From assembly GCA_024509875.1 (NCBI GenBank), contig JAMPIV010012234.1, forward strand, positions 248,001-312,000: 64,000 nt of DNA. The letters run 5' to 3'. Made by a program: the position numbers and the translations under genes. Origin of the DNA: Oreohelix idahoensis (taxonomy: Eukaryota; Mollusca; Gastropoda; Stylommatophora; Oreohelicidae). This document shows positions 34,640 through 46,582 of the stretch, piece after piece (positions within the stretch are counted from its first letter, which is position 1; each line of letters begins with the position of its first letter). Under the pieces are notes generated by a model. That model did no database searches, was not told the DNA's origin, and saw only the letters and a list, made by a program, of their open reading frames with translations.

Positions 34640-37600
34640 TACTTCCAATGACAAAGAATTGTTGCATAAAATACTCTTCTTTTTATGAAATGCTGATTTT
34701 GCCTGAGCTATTCTACTCTTCACTTCTGAGATGCATCTTCCATCCATTGTTATTAATGTGCCCAGGTATTTGAATTTATTCACTTGTTTTAAAATGATTC
34801 CATTTACTTTGATAGTGCATTCTGGGGAAGCCCTTTTCTTTGAGATGACCAATACTTCTGTCTTTTTGCTATTAAGGTTAAGGCCTTTATTTTCACTTTC
34901 TATCACTACTGTATCAACAATTTCCTGCAGCTCCTTTTCACTCTTTGCTATTAACTCTTTCCGTACGTAATTATTTTCAGCTCTGGACGGAATTATTTTT
35001 AAGCCCCAAAAATTTACACATACATAATTTACGTTTACTGACAATGTGTGTCTAATCATGAGTTAAGTATAACATATTATATATCAAATTAAAGTACATT
35101 GGATGAACAATATAAATCCATATACCTTTCTAGCTAATTTTATGTTATGTTTATGTTATAACAGATAACATGTACACGGAAAAAAGATAACTTGAAATTT
35201 TGAACAAAGATTTTCGACTTACGTAAGGCTTGTAACATAAATTGTTATCACAATACAGTTTCACTGCTCTCTTTGTGCAGGTAATCCATTTAGAAACACA
35301 GAAAAAGTAAGAAAGTTATGGTTGATCACACAGTTTGTTCACTGTTTACATATTAGTAACATATCCTGTGTGTTTTTCGGCCATTATGGCGATACGACAA
35401 AACACGATTAAAGATGAAGATAAATGTGAAAAAATCCCTTCAAACGCAAATAAAAGACGTTGAAGCTTGTTGAAATTTGCCCAGTTTTGTGTTTACTTCC
35501 GTTCGAGATAAATTCCGGGCAGTATAAAATATCAGAATAGAAAGAAACAACGAAATAAATCAGCGTCTTTTAAAAGATCTTGCGTACGGAATCAGTTAAG
35601 ACTGTATCATCAGTGTATCTCAAATTGTTTATATTATGTCCGCCGAATGATATTCCTGGCATGTCCTCTAGAGAACTCATTATTTTTTCACTGTACAGAT
35701 TGAACAAATCTGGTGACAGCACACATCCCTGCCTGACACAATTTTTACTTGCTGAAACGTTCCTATTTGGCTGCTAATTCTTACAGCTGCTGTTTGTTGC
35801 CAGTACATGTTCTTTATTATCCTCAAGTCCTTTCCATCAATGTTGATGCTTTCTAACATTTTAATAATTTCCTCATGTTTCATTCTGTCAAATGCCTTAG
35901 TGTAATCTATAAAGCACAAGTACAGATCTGTCTTCACCTCTATGGCTCTTTCTATTAATGTTCTTATAATATATATAGCACTGTTTGTGCCTTTACCTTC
36001 TACAAATCCACACTGTTCATCACTGATTTCTGGTTTAATATTATTTCTCACTCTTCTTATGATAATTTGTAATAATATTTTGGTCACATGACTCATAAGA
36101 CTAATGGTGCGATGTTCTTCACAATCCATGGCTCCATGTTTCTTTGGCAAAGCTATGAAAATGGATTTTAGCAGATCATCAGGTATTTGACCACTGTTTT
36201 AGATGTCATTTAAGAGTTTTGTTATCACTTCTACTCCAAATTCTCCCAAAGCTTCCATTTCCTCTACTGTTACATTATCTGGTCCAGGCCTTTGTCTTTC
36301 TTCATGTGGCGCATGGCATCCTCTACTTCTGCCACGAATATTGGAGGTCCTTCACAATGGTCCTGGTTGTTCAAATCTGGTCTTTCATCATCATACAGTT
36401 CCTTCATGTATTCTGTCCATCTTTCTATCATGTTCTCATGACCCATTAACAATGTTCCTTCTTTTGATTTCAAACAGCCAGTGACTGTTTGTGTCCTTCT
36501 GCCTGTTAACTCATTTATTTGATTGTACATAGATTGTGTCTTTTCAGTTCTGCACTTCTGGTTTAGCTATGCTTCTTTTGCTGTTTTACATTTGTTTACT
36601 ATTTCCTTATGTAGTCTGTCACATTCTTTGTTATCTTGCTTCTTCTCCCTTCTTGCATCCATCAGTTTTAAAATTTCATGTGTCATCCACTTCTTTTTTG
36701 CAGTCCTCTTTACTTCTGGTACGATTTCTTTTGATGTATGATGTATTGATTCCTTTAGCATTTCCCACTGTTCATCTTTACTCTGTATTTTTTCTATTGC
36801 ATTGTACCTATTCTGTATTGTAATGTTGTATCTTTCACTCATTTCCTTATCTGATTTAAGTAAGGCTAAGTTTAATATGATGTTGTTTGAAGCTCGCTTT
36901 ACTTTCTTCAATTTTATTCCTATTACTGGTACATGATCGCTGTTGCAGTCTGCTCCTGGCCTGGTTTTCACAGCTTTCAAACTGTTTCTAACTCTCCTGC
37001 ATATTAGTATGTAGTCAATCTGATTATGAACATTGTTCCCTGGACTTTTCCACATCCACAGGCATCTAGGATGCTGTTTAAACCAGGTTCTTGCCCACTC
37101 TATCAGTCTGTCACCTCTCTCATTTCTTTCTCCCAGGCCATAACCACCAGTCACATCATCAACTTTTTCATTTCCAACCTTTGCATTGAAGTCTTCAAGT
37201 ATAACTGTTGTCTCATGAAATTTACACTGAGTCATTGCCATATCTTCATTGTAAAATGTGTCTATTTCTTCTTCTGTACTATCTGCTGTTGGGGCATATA
37301 TTTGTATAAAATTGATATCAATTGGTCTACCACTCAGTTTAACTAACAGGACTCGATCTGATATTGCCCAAAATCCCTTTACTGTTCTTGCCCTTTCTGC
37401 ATCTAATATTATGCCTACTCCTCTTTCATGTTTATTTCCTCCGGAATAAATTATTTTGTAATTGTCAGAATACATTTCACCTGTTCCGGTATATCGCATT
37501 TCACATAGCCCGAATACATTTAGATTCTTCCTTTCTATTTCCATCTTGATGTTATCTAATATTCCAGTCTGCATTAGTGTCCTGACATTCCAAGTTCCTA

Positions 37601-38100
37601 TGTTTAAGTTATCTTTAATTCTAATTTTGCTAACAGTAGCTTGATGACGATCGGGTATCATGATGCTCCCTACCGGACGAGGTAATTCCTCTGGAATCCA
37701 CCTTAACGTCATTGTCTTTTACTAGGAAGTTGTTTTGATTCATGATTATACAAGGGATAATACGACGGTAGTTTCCCGTTGCTTTCTGTCAGTTTGTGCA
37801 TGGTTGTCTCTGCTAGCCTTTGATTTAAAAGTCAAACCCATAAGGCAGTGGGGTGGGAAGAGGTTAAAGCGCCTCCATCTCGCTGTCACATTACAAAGCT
37901 TCTGAGGTGATTTGATACAGACAGCTATCCCTCGCAACTGTCCCACCTCACCCTCATTGATAACCACCTGTTTTGGTTCACGGCTGATAATTCAGTATTC
38001 ACAGCTAACCTCTGTATCTAGAGGGCATTCAACCATCCACCAACTGGTTGACGCGCCTGGTAGGAGGACAGGTTCCTTCCCCAGAAAGTTGCAACACTTT
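34640..38100 (-). mobile_element. RTE-C LINE, near full length, dead
   Basis: From 38100 downward: a 5' UTR-like stretch, then an open frame 37712-36567 with an APE endonuclease (NIGTWNVRTL, FGLCEMRYTGTGEM, QIYAPTADSTEEEI, NQIDYILICRR, SDHVPV). Further frames follow: 36530-36270 (RWTEYMKELYDDE), 36150-35680 (SDEQCGFVEGKGTNSAI, LCFIDYTKAFD), and 35059-34640 (the post-catalytic segment). Stops at several points inactivate it. FVEGKGT for the usual FR-GT and ILEDFNAKVG for GDFNAKVG are also changed. A TTAA MITE splits the RT catalytic loop. It lies in the POLQ intron upstream of the exon at 33928. Confidence 0.88.
34951..35599. mobile_element. 649-bp TTAA MITE inside RTE-C
   Basis: Starts TTAACTCTTTCCGTACGTAA and ends as the inverse of TTAACTGATTCCGTACGCAA. 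Removing the element with one TTAA joins the RTE-C codons for D-D-T-V to L-I-A-K in frame. Non-coding inside. Confidence 0.87.
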
Positions 38101-38109
38101 CACTTAAAC

Positions 38110-38417
38110 CATACCTGTCAACTTATACAGGAAAGGGATAATTTGTACAAGGATTTTTAATTTTTGTCAATGTACAGCTGTACAAGTAGTTTGTCAGGCG
38201 TTTTGTAAGTACATTATTTTTTTTCCTCTTTAAAATTCTTATTTTTGTTGTTACTATTTTTAAACTGTTCATTTTCTGTATTACAAATACTCTTGTGTAA
38301 AGTTTTTTTTTTTACTTTGTAAGGTTTTTATTGCTACTGTGTGCAGGTTTTTAAACTTTGTACAGGTTTTCATTGGTACGCCGTACAGGTTTTTATCTCA
38401 GGAGGTTGGCAAGTATG
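38110..38417. mobile_element. CATAC-type MITE, copy 2
   Basis: Starts CATACCTGTCAACTTATACA, ends GGTTGGCAAGTATG. Flanked by CTTAAAC on both sides (38103-38109, 38418-38424). Interior rich in GTACAGG/CTGTACA and T-runs. Confidence 0.8.
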
Positions 38418-38511
38418 CTTAAACTAAACAATAACATTTGTATTCTGAAGGTATGCAGTACCATAAGACTGAAAGCTTGAATTAAAAACTGCTAGAATGA
38501 TTAAAGGGTTA

Positions 38512-38750
38512 AAGTAAAGGCAGTCCCATAGCAAATACTGCAGTAGGGGAGTGAAGTGTTACAGACTTCACTACACTAGGTCCAGCTTTATGAGGTGGGG
38601 GTGACCAGTTACCTTCCTTGCTGCCTTTGTCTTCCCTAATTCAAAAGCAGAGTCAGATACATATTTACAGCTGGGCAGACTGAAGCATGACACTACCAGG
38701 TGCCAGTTCCAGAAAGTGAGAGGCAGCTCTAACCACTTAGCCAATCGTAC
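38512..38750 (-). mobile_element. SINE-C copy 2
   Basis: The minus-strand head GGCTAAGTGGTTAGAGCTGC, then CAGCTGTAAATATGTATCTG and GGACCTAGTGTAGTGAAG. In a POLQ intron. Confidence 0.8.
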
Positions 38751-38982
38751 ATATGCAGAAAGACTATGGTTATACAATGTTTTTAGTTGTTATGATTAAT
38801 GTTGAACCCATAGGAAAAAAAAATTATGTAACACATGGATGATAAGTTTGGAGACTGACATTAAATAGAAAATAAAAATCAATTCGACAGATAGAAGTGT
38901 TCACGACGGGACATGCTAGAGAGCTACAGCTGATGGCTTATGATCGCAAAGATGGTGCAAGAAAGAGACAAAGACATAGTAC

Positions 38983-39107
38983 CTGTGATCTAGCAAGGGA
39001 AGTACTGTGTTTGATGGAAGGCAAATATCGTCTTCTGTTGAATAACGTTTTCACATAACCATTCTTCTGACAAAACTCCACAGTATTCTGCAGGTATTTT
39101 CGAACAC
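38983..39107 (-). CDS. POLQ: POLQ exon, GRRRYLP-type segment
   Basis: Acceptor TTACCATAG precedes GTGTTCGAA at 39107 and donor TCACAG|GTACTA is at 38983. It encodes VRKYLQNTVEFCQKNGYV followed by NRRRYLPSIKHS, matching the POLQ segment downstream of the O-helix. The usual GRRRYLP appears as NRRRYLP. Entry phase is 1 and exit phase 0. Confidence 0.93.
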
Positions 39108-39554
39108 CTATGGTAACAGAAACAAGCACAATATATAAAGTCCAAATTCACAATATAATAATTGAGACAATAAAATTAAAAACAAAATACAATAAACAAA
39201 AAATAAACACAACAGGTGCACCATTAAATCCTTGTACCAGTTCAAGTTTTTTTTTTTTCATACTTAGATTTTGATATCTTTGATATAGATTGGATTATGA
39301 AAACTGTATCAGAAAAATAAATGGAATTAGCAAACTGTGATAAAACAGCTCAATGATCTAGCTTCTTCCACAACTGTGCTCTTCTGTTCCATAAGTATAT
39401 CCAAATGCAAAATGAAATGAGAATACTTGATAACAGATCACAGCTGTTGGGTCTGGAAAAACATACAGAATGACAAAGATTATGAGAATAAATGTGGCAT
39501 AAGATGGCCAGGTTGCAGCTGGAGAAACATCCCAACATGAGGTGTGGATTCACA

Positions 39555-40152
39555 CATGCATCTTGGCAGTAACAAAGATAAAATTGGAGGAACAGACATT
39601 GATAATTAAAAAAAAAAATTTAAAAAAAAAGGAAGACTTTCTATTGGAAAATATTAGAAAATCAAGAGAACAACTAGATAGACAACCAAATCACTTAAGT
39701 CCAACATAAAAACAGGAATAAAATTAGGAATCTTCAACTCTATTGACAAGGTACTCTTACTGTGTGACAACTCTGAAAAAGGAAGAACAACTAAATAGAC
39801 AACCAAGAAATCACTCAAGTCCAACATAAAAACAGGAATAAAATTAGGAATCTTCAACTCTATTGACAAGGTACTCTTACTGTGTGACAACTCTGAAACA
39901 TGGAGAAACAACTAAATGGACAACAAAGAAATCAACAAACTTTCAAAAATGGATGTTTGCACAGAAAAGAAGGTTTAAAAATGGTATTTACAAGATCACC
40001 AATTTAGAACTGATGGACACAACCAGATAAATATCAGTGGAACAAGAGGGGAGGAGAAGATGATGCTGTTGGATAAGACATACACTGAGGAAAGAAGTTG
40101 ATATCATTACAAGGTAGTATTTGTTCTGGAATCTACAAAGTAAGAGAAATAG
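39555..40152 (+). mobile_element. RTE-A fragment with internal ~117-bp duplication
   Basis: Degenerate RTE-A C-terminal region. A segment containing GGAATCTTCAACTCTATTGA occurs twice (about 39700-39780 and 39820-39900). It continues across SINE-D to 40680-40830. Confidence 0.7.
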
Positions 40153-40686
40153 ACACATGGACATTTGGTATGGTTTGGTTTTGGTTTTAAGGACCATCTT
40201 CATTGCACACAGACAACTCCATCAGTGCTCTCATCTCCTCCCTTAGATCACACAAGGAGGATCTCAGCACAGTGCACAAACTCCATAGCACCGGCGAGAA
40301 TCCCAATGTGTGTATATAGGAATCACACATTCTATAAATATTTCTGTGGTGGGTAGGTTTCTAATTTTTAAATTTTGCCAGGGCAGCAGCCATAATGGCC
40401 TACTCTTTATGATTTCCAACTGCAGTGGGATTTTTAACATGCGCAACTTGCACTTGGGGCGTCCTACTTTTTTTTGCCCTTTTCCGAGAAGGCTAAGCAT
40501 CCAATCTCACTACCCAGGAGACCAGAAGGGGGAGGGGGGAGGGAGGGGGAGTATGAAATCATTAGGACCACTGGTTCTGAAAAAAATTTCCATAAATTAT
40601 ATTCCCTCAACTGGGAATTGAAACCGGTACCTCTAGAATTCGAGGCAGACGCCATACCTCTTAGCCACTCTGACCTCCAACACATG
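40153..40686 (-). mobile_element. SINE-D (~520 bp), inserted in RTE-A
   Basis: Body 40160-40679 between ACACATG repeats (40153-40159, 40680-40686). On the minus strand it starts with a tRNA-like head (AGTGGCTAAGAGGTATGGCG, GGTTTCAATTCC) and ends in an AAACCAAAACC tail. Confidence 0.75.
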
Positions 40687-41120
40687 CAGAAGGGAACTGG
40701 AGACTGATTTAAACAAGTTAAAGATGATACAGAAAGACCTTGAACAGATAGCACTGGATAGAAAAACTTGACATGAATTTGTTGAAGGTCTATGCTCCAG
40801 GGAGTTGAAGGCTAATGAATGAATGAATTCCGGTGTTATTATTTTTATTTTTTTAATGTATACATAGAGATGAGAAGAAGATGCTGGCGATGGATAGGAC
40901 ACACATTGAGGAAATCTGTTGATAGCATTACAAGGCAGTCCTTGTTCTGGAATCCTTAGGGAAAGAGAGGCAGAGGTAGACCAAAAAACACATGGAGAAG
41001 AGAACTGGAGAGAGAAGTGAAAATGATGAGGAAAACGTGGAAAGAACTTGAGCTGATGACACGTGACAGGACTTGGCATGTGTTTGTTGAAGGCGTATGC
41101 TTCTTGGGGAGCTAAAGAGT
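40687..41120 (+). mobile_element. RTE-A 3' fragments, two in succession
   Basis: 40687-40830 continues the interrupted copy to its tail (AATGAATGAATG). 40866-41120 is a second copy, from TGAGAAGAAGATGCTGGCG to (TGAT)n. Confidence 0.8.
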
Positions 41121-42195
41121 ATTGATTGATTGATTGACAGTTGTCATTATGTAAAAACTAAGGTATGCACCTCAATCTGCATAGATTGGAAACCTTGTGC
41201 CATGGTTGGTGAAAAGATAAATATTTAACTCACTGTGTGTACACGTGTACACAAAAGTTTGGTTGGAAAGACCACGGCTGGTGTGGGATACCTGCACATT
41301 ATGCATGAACAAAATAGCGACACTTAAAATACAAGAAGCAATACTTTTAATGAATTACCAGAACAAGATAGATAAGGTATTGATCAATATGCCTTCATAA
41401 GGGCAAGAACAAAACTTGTAGAAATGGATAAATAATGAAAATGTGAAATACAAATTATGCAAAATAAGGCATAAAACAAAATTTACAGTTACATAACGGT
41501 AAAAAATAGTACATCCTAATGTGAATAGCAAATGCTGTACAACTATAGAATATTGCAGAATTATAAACATACAAAGAAAAGTAAATATGCTTACTTTACT
41601 TAATGAATAAGTCACAGACAATCTTACTTGACAGAACATGAACAATACTACATTTCTAGTTTTCACTTGCAGAGATAACAATGGAAACGACAGATATATT
41701 ATATTATTAGTGAAAACTCATAAAAATAAAAAAAGATAGGAGAAAAAGTGCAGCCATCTTTTCAGCATCTGCACACATAGACATTTGGCAAATATGGTTA
41801 ATAAAAAAAAAAAAAAAAAAAACAGACACACAATTATGAAATGATAAATAAATTAAAATAATTTAGTTTTATCATATATAAAACAAATTTAATTTTTATT
41901 TTTTGTTAAAACTAAAGAAAGGTGACTGAATTTTAAAACAAAAATGGCTGCACCTCTAGCAGTAATTGAACCTGAACAGATTGCCTGGCAAGCAACCAAT
42001 TAACCACTTAACCATCGGTGCTCCTTTCTTCATGTAACCATGTTTATGTATTTTTGTGAAAGCAATGCCTAATAGTGGCGAATCGGCAATGAATGTATTT
42101 ACTTTGAGTTTTTATGAGTCACAGTATAGGGGTAATCAAAATATTTGTTTATAAAAAATGTCAGATGGAGTTCTCTCTCCAGATTTGTTAACATT
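41121..42195. other. AT-rich intron sequence
   Basis: A poly(A) run at about 41804-41822. No coding frame or recognised repeat. Confidence 0.4.
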
Positions 42196-42530
42196 CATTC
42201 ATCACCCTCCAGCTCCCCAAAAGAGCATAAGACTTCAAGAAACTTCTGCCAAGTTCTGTCCTGTGTCATCAGCTCAAGGTCTTTCAATGTATTCTTCATC
42301 CACTTTTATGTCTGTCTCCAGTTGTCTTTTCCATGTGTTCTTTAGTCTCTCACCCTGGTAATTCCACAGCATGGACTGCCTGGTAATGCTATCAACAGGT
42401 TTCCTCAGTGTGTGTCCTATCCATCTCCAGCATCTTCTCATCTCTTATTCCACTGGTGCTTGTTTGGTTCTCTGGTTCTTGTCATTTGTTAAAATGATTA
42501 TGGTAAAGTAGCAATCAATCTCAAGGGCTG
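42196..42530 (-). mobile_element. RTE-A 3' fragment
   Basis: Antisense to the RTE-A end: CTCCCCAAAAGAGCATAAG, CCACAGCATGGACTGCCTGG, CAGGTTTCCTCAGTGTGTG. Adjoins the Gypsy fragment. Confidence 0.8.
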
Positions 42531-42567
42531 CCTCAAGGGATGTAATTGGGTCTTACCTGCAGCTCTC

Positions 42568-43895
42568 TTTGCCTATAGAGAGGTTCCCAACGAGCATACA
42601 GGGTTTTCTCCTTTCGAACTTGTCTTTGGCGCGCAACCGCGCGGTCGATGTCCTTGTTACACAATTTGATAACTTCCGATAATATTGACGGTGATACACA
42701 ATCGTCATATGAATATGTTATTGCTCTTAGGGAAAAAATTATCGAATCGTGCAGATTAGCAACTTCATCTTCCGAATTTGCGAAAGAAAAAGCTAGGCGA
42801 TTTGCTAACAAGAAAAGGCGCCTACGTCAACTTTGTCCTGGAGACAAAGCGTTTGTCTTACTTCCCTCAAGAGAGAATAGACTTCTCATTTCATGGAAAG
42901 GTCCATACACTATAGTCTCCAAAATTTCAGATGTCGACTATATTGTCGATGTGGATGGAAGGCATAAAACCTTCCATATAAATATGCTAACAGAGTTTAT
43001 TGAACGTCCAGACTATTTGCAGCCTATTTTCCAGGCGACGGACGACTCTCCAGTCCAACATGGTCACATCTCATCCCTGTCCGTTATACAGGATGAGGAA
43101 ACTATTTTTTCTGACGTTAACTTACCTCTTCCTGCGATTCCACTTACTTCTACGGAATCATGGAAAAACGTTACCGTCTCTTCGAACTTGTCTTTTGAGG
43201 AGCAACGTCAAGTATCCTCTACGCTACAATCATATCAGGATGTCCTTACCGATATTCCTGGACACAGAGATGTCATAGAACATGACATCATACTTACTGA
43301 TCGTAATCCGATCAGAGTAAGACCATACCCAATACCTATTCATTTTCAAGCACAAGTCGAGAAAGAATTGGATGAAATGATTCAACTGCAAATAATTGAA
43401 CCATCCACTTCAGCTTATTCTTCGTCGATAGTTATTGTTCGAAAGAAAGACAATAACATACGTCTTTGCGTTGACTATCGCAAATTAAATCAAGTTACGA
43501 AGTTCGATGCTGAACCGATGCCGTTATTAGATGATCTACTTATTAGACTTTCTAAAGCTAAATTCTTTACTAAACTAGACTTGTCGAAAGGTTATTGGCA
43601 AGTCCCACTGACGGAACACGCCAAACCTCTCACTGCTTTTTCTACACCTAGGGGTCTGTTTCAATGGAATTTTATGCCTTTCGGGCTTATGAACGCCCCA
43701 GCGACTTTCGTGCGCATGATGCGACGAATTCTATCAGATCGTGCAGATGTCATCGCATATTTAGACGACATCTGTCTTTTCAGCGATACTTGGGAAGAAC
43801 ACTATTTGGGTCTAAAAGAATTGCTATCTACTCGACGTGAGCATAGTTTGACTGCAAAACCCTCTAAAGCTTTGTTGGGTTTAGTGAAATTTCCT
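42568..43895 (+). pseudogene. Gypsy pol: integrase C-terminus then RT (frameshifted)
   Basis: 42568-42655 reads LPAALFAYREVPNEHTGFSP then FELVFGAQPRG in one frame, then shifts into the frame open from 42648 to 43901. That frame has REKIIESCRLA, CPGDKAFVLLPS, LLISWKGPYTIV and FHINMLTEF (integrase tail, GPY/F module), then a linker. RT follows with RPYPIPIHFQAQVEKELDEM, IRLCVDYRKLNQVTK, FTKLDLSKGYWQVPL, FMPFGLMNAPATF and catalytic AYLDDICLFSD. A short insertion-type lesion near 43890 ends the frame. Confidence 0.88.
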
Positions 43896-43904
43896 TCCTA
43901 GGTC

Positions 43905-44572
43905 ATCGAGTTGGTCATGGTCTGTTGAAGACAGAGGACCAAAACATTTCGAAGATATTAAATATCTCGGTTCCGAAGACAAAAAAGCAAGTGCGTAGTC
44001 TCTTGGGATTGATACAATTCTATGGAAGATTCATTGAGAATCTGTCCTCCATTATGGCACCACTTTCATCGTTATTAAAAAAAGGTTCTCCTAATATGGT
44101 GCGTTGGTCCCAAGAATGCCAATCTTCATTGGATCAGGTTAAGAATTTGTTTTCATCTCATCCTATCTTAAGACTACCAACGATTGATAAGACTTTTGTT
44201 CTTCGTAGTGATGCCTCTTCCACTGGGATTGGAGCGGCACTAATGCAGGAATATTCAGGAACTCTGCATCCTGTAATGTATATTTCTAGGAAGCTAAATG
44301 CGGCAGAAAGGAATTACTCGGTTTTAGACCGTGAATTGTTGGCTATGGTTTGGTCCATTCTTAAGCTACAAAGGTTCCTTCTGGGCGCGCATTTCTTTAT
44401 GGAAACCGACCAAAAAGCTCTTACGGCTATGCAAAGTAAGGATTTGAAGAGCTCGAGATCTACTCGTTATGCTATTGCTCTTCAGCCTTTCCATTTCACG
44501 GTGCGAGCTATCCGTGGTTCGGATAATGTGATGGCGGACATATTGTCCAGATGCCCACATGATTCCATTTAA
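43905..44572 (+). pseudogene. Gypsy pol: RT end and RNase H
   Basis: After the lesion the next frame continues with FLGHRVGHGLLKTED, LLGLIQFYGRFIENL and ILRLPTIDKTFVLRSDASST. GIGAALMQ, SRKLNAAERNYSVLDRELLA and DNVMADILSRCP follow, a standard RT connection and RNase H with its Asp and Glu residues. It ends at TAA 44570-44572. No integrase follows, confirming the INT-before-RT order. Confidence 0.92.
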
Positions 44573-45018
44573 ATCTTGTGTCCTAGATCTCCTGATACAC
44601 TTTCAGACTTTTGTCTGTTCTTAATATCCTAATGTATTGTAATACAAATGTATTTGGATAATGTATAAAGAATTTAACAAATTTGATTTTGTCCATCCAT
44701 CAGTGATATGTTGCTAATATAGCATTGTAATTCATGATATTTGTATATTGCTATAATTATAGTATTTAATAATGTTTGATATATGATTGGTATTGCCAGC
44801 AACTTAAGTTTCTTTAATGGTACCCTCTGAGTTTGTTTGGCTTAAAGGAAATATTTTCTCCTATGTTGGGAGATGATTTGTATCCTCTTCAGACGCTTTA
44901 TTTATGCGTCTATTGTACCTGATATTAGGTTCATTCTTTCATGAGCGCATAATTGATAATCATGCTATCTTGCTCATGAATATATTTGAAAAAAAAAATG
45001 TATCATTTTTTTTTTTAC

Positions 45019-46135
45019 AGGTAGGGGTGTAGTAATATGTTGCTATCACTTCCAATGGAGTTTCAAACATCGATCTATTGGTCGTATATTTTTTCATCCT
45101 AGTTAGGTGAATAATTGGGTCTTTGCTTGCGATGTCAGGTTGATTTGGGGTTATCTCCCTTTTGGGTCATAGTGTTAAGTTCAAAGGTAAAACAGTTCGG
45201 GTGTGCCTTGCGCAGGTTTTTTAAGCGCGGGGTAGAGTTAGACTTCCGGCAAGCCGTGAGGTGTCCTGGTTTCTGAAGGGACGAGAGTCCATTGTGTTTT
45301 TCAGGGAAAAATCTTCGAAGTGACTGCGATGGCAGTTTTCCCCAGTGAATCTCTGTGCGTTGGAATGACAGCAGAGTTCCTTGTTAGGTTCTGTGGATTC
45401 GGTTACAGGTAATACCGACTTTTTCCATTATTACGCTTTCGGTGGCAGAACATGTTAGAAGATTACCTAGTCTGTGAACTGCAGCTCACCGGTCCTACAT
45501 TACAGAACTTATATGTTGTGCTCAAGGTAGCCATCCAAGACTATTAGTCTTCATACCATCCAGAAATCCAGTGACGAAGATATATTGTGGGAGCCGCAGA
45601 TTGGCGGCATATTTATGTCCACATAAGCATTACTGCAGGGTTGATGGTAACCTGCTTATCAGCAGTACACAGCCGACGTCAGAACGAGGCCTGTGTTTTC
45701 GGCTATTATACTACAGCCTGATAATGTGCAATTGGCGGGGAATGCCAAGTTGTACCTATGTGTCAAGGTGATTAAGGTATCTGACGCGTTTAGTCAGAGA
45801 TATCAAGGCGGCATTTTTGAACTGTCATTGAATAACATTATTATTGACCATGCACGAATATTGGAATGTTTACCAGCCCTTTTGAACGCCTGATGTATTA
45901 TTATTATCGATTTCCGGTCAGCATGACCTTGTTTACAATGACTGTTCCTGTTGATGCTACTATGTGTGTTATCGTCAATAAATGTTTTGAAACGTGCCTG
46001 CAGTGTTCAAGCATCCTTGACTACTGCATGTGAGTGTAGAGGTTGCAGTGTCTACATATATACGAGCCTAAACACATCGCGCCTTCATTCGCACCCACAC
46101 TCAGTTCATCATACGCCAGCACTACACATCTAACA
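45019..46135 (+). mobile_element. Probable 3' LTR and polypurine tract
   Basis: The purine-rich AGGTAGGGG (45019-45027) is followed by TGTAGTAATATG, a typical metazoan Gypsy LTR start. AATAAA at 45977-45982 and an end at ...CATCTAACA (46135) would make the LTR about 1.1 kb. The right edge is a guess because no second LTR is present. Confidence 0.55.
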
Positions 46136-46237
46136 TGTATACTGTCTTGGGCCAGTGATCTCTTCTATAAGAGAAAAAGACAGTTACACACACATACAAA
46201 GAAAATTATGCAGTAAGATTTTGGTCCTGTCTCTTAT

Positions 46238-46501
46238 ATAAGCAACTAACTTTTTGTCGGCGTCTGTGGCCTAATGGATATGAACGCAGTTTCATAATCC
46301 AGATATACCAGGTTCGAAACCTGCTGCAGGCGGTTTGGAAGCAAATCGCTTTGTGTGGATTTTTAACAATGGTATAAGCGCCGTACCGTTCAGAAAGCAA
46401 TGGCAAACTACTGAATGAAAAAATTGCCTAGAAAAATCACAAACAGCCAATAAAAGCTGGGGTTGATTGCCACGTCCTGTAAAGGATAAGCAACTAACTT
46501 T
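46238..46501 (+). mobile_element. SINE-E with perfect 16-bp target duplication
   Basis: Body 46254-46485 between two copies of ATAAGCAACTAACTTT (46238-46253, 46486-46501). The head is tRNA-like: GTGGCCTAATGGATATG and GGTTCGAAACC. The core has AGCAATGGCAAACTACTG and ATTGCCTAGAAAA. Confidence 0.92.
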
Positions 46502-46582
46502 AACTCTTATATACACTTTGCACTGTTAACTACATATGAACAAAGCAAAACCAAGGCACACAGAAAACAAGAACAGTTAAAA

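Larger units (their letters stand above)
42535..46135 (+). mobile_element. Gmr1-like Gypsy element, 5'-truncated, with 3' LTR
   Basis: In order: integrase C-terminal part, RT, RNase H, about 450 bp of untranslated DNA, a purine tract and a probable LTR. Integrase upstream of RT reverses the usual Gypsy order (RT-RH-INT) and is the hallmark of the Gmr1 group. Gag, protease and the integrase core are missing; the left edge touches an RTE-A scrap. It lies in the large POLQ intron. Confidence 0.85.

Noticed and set aside
46258..46330. Functional tRNA gene
   Set aside because: tRNA-like head of SINE-E, which has 16-bp TSDs around the whole 232-bp unit.
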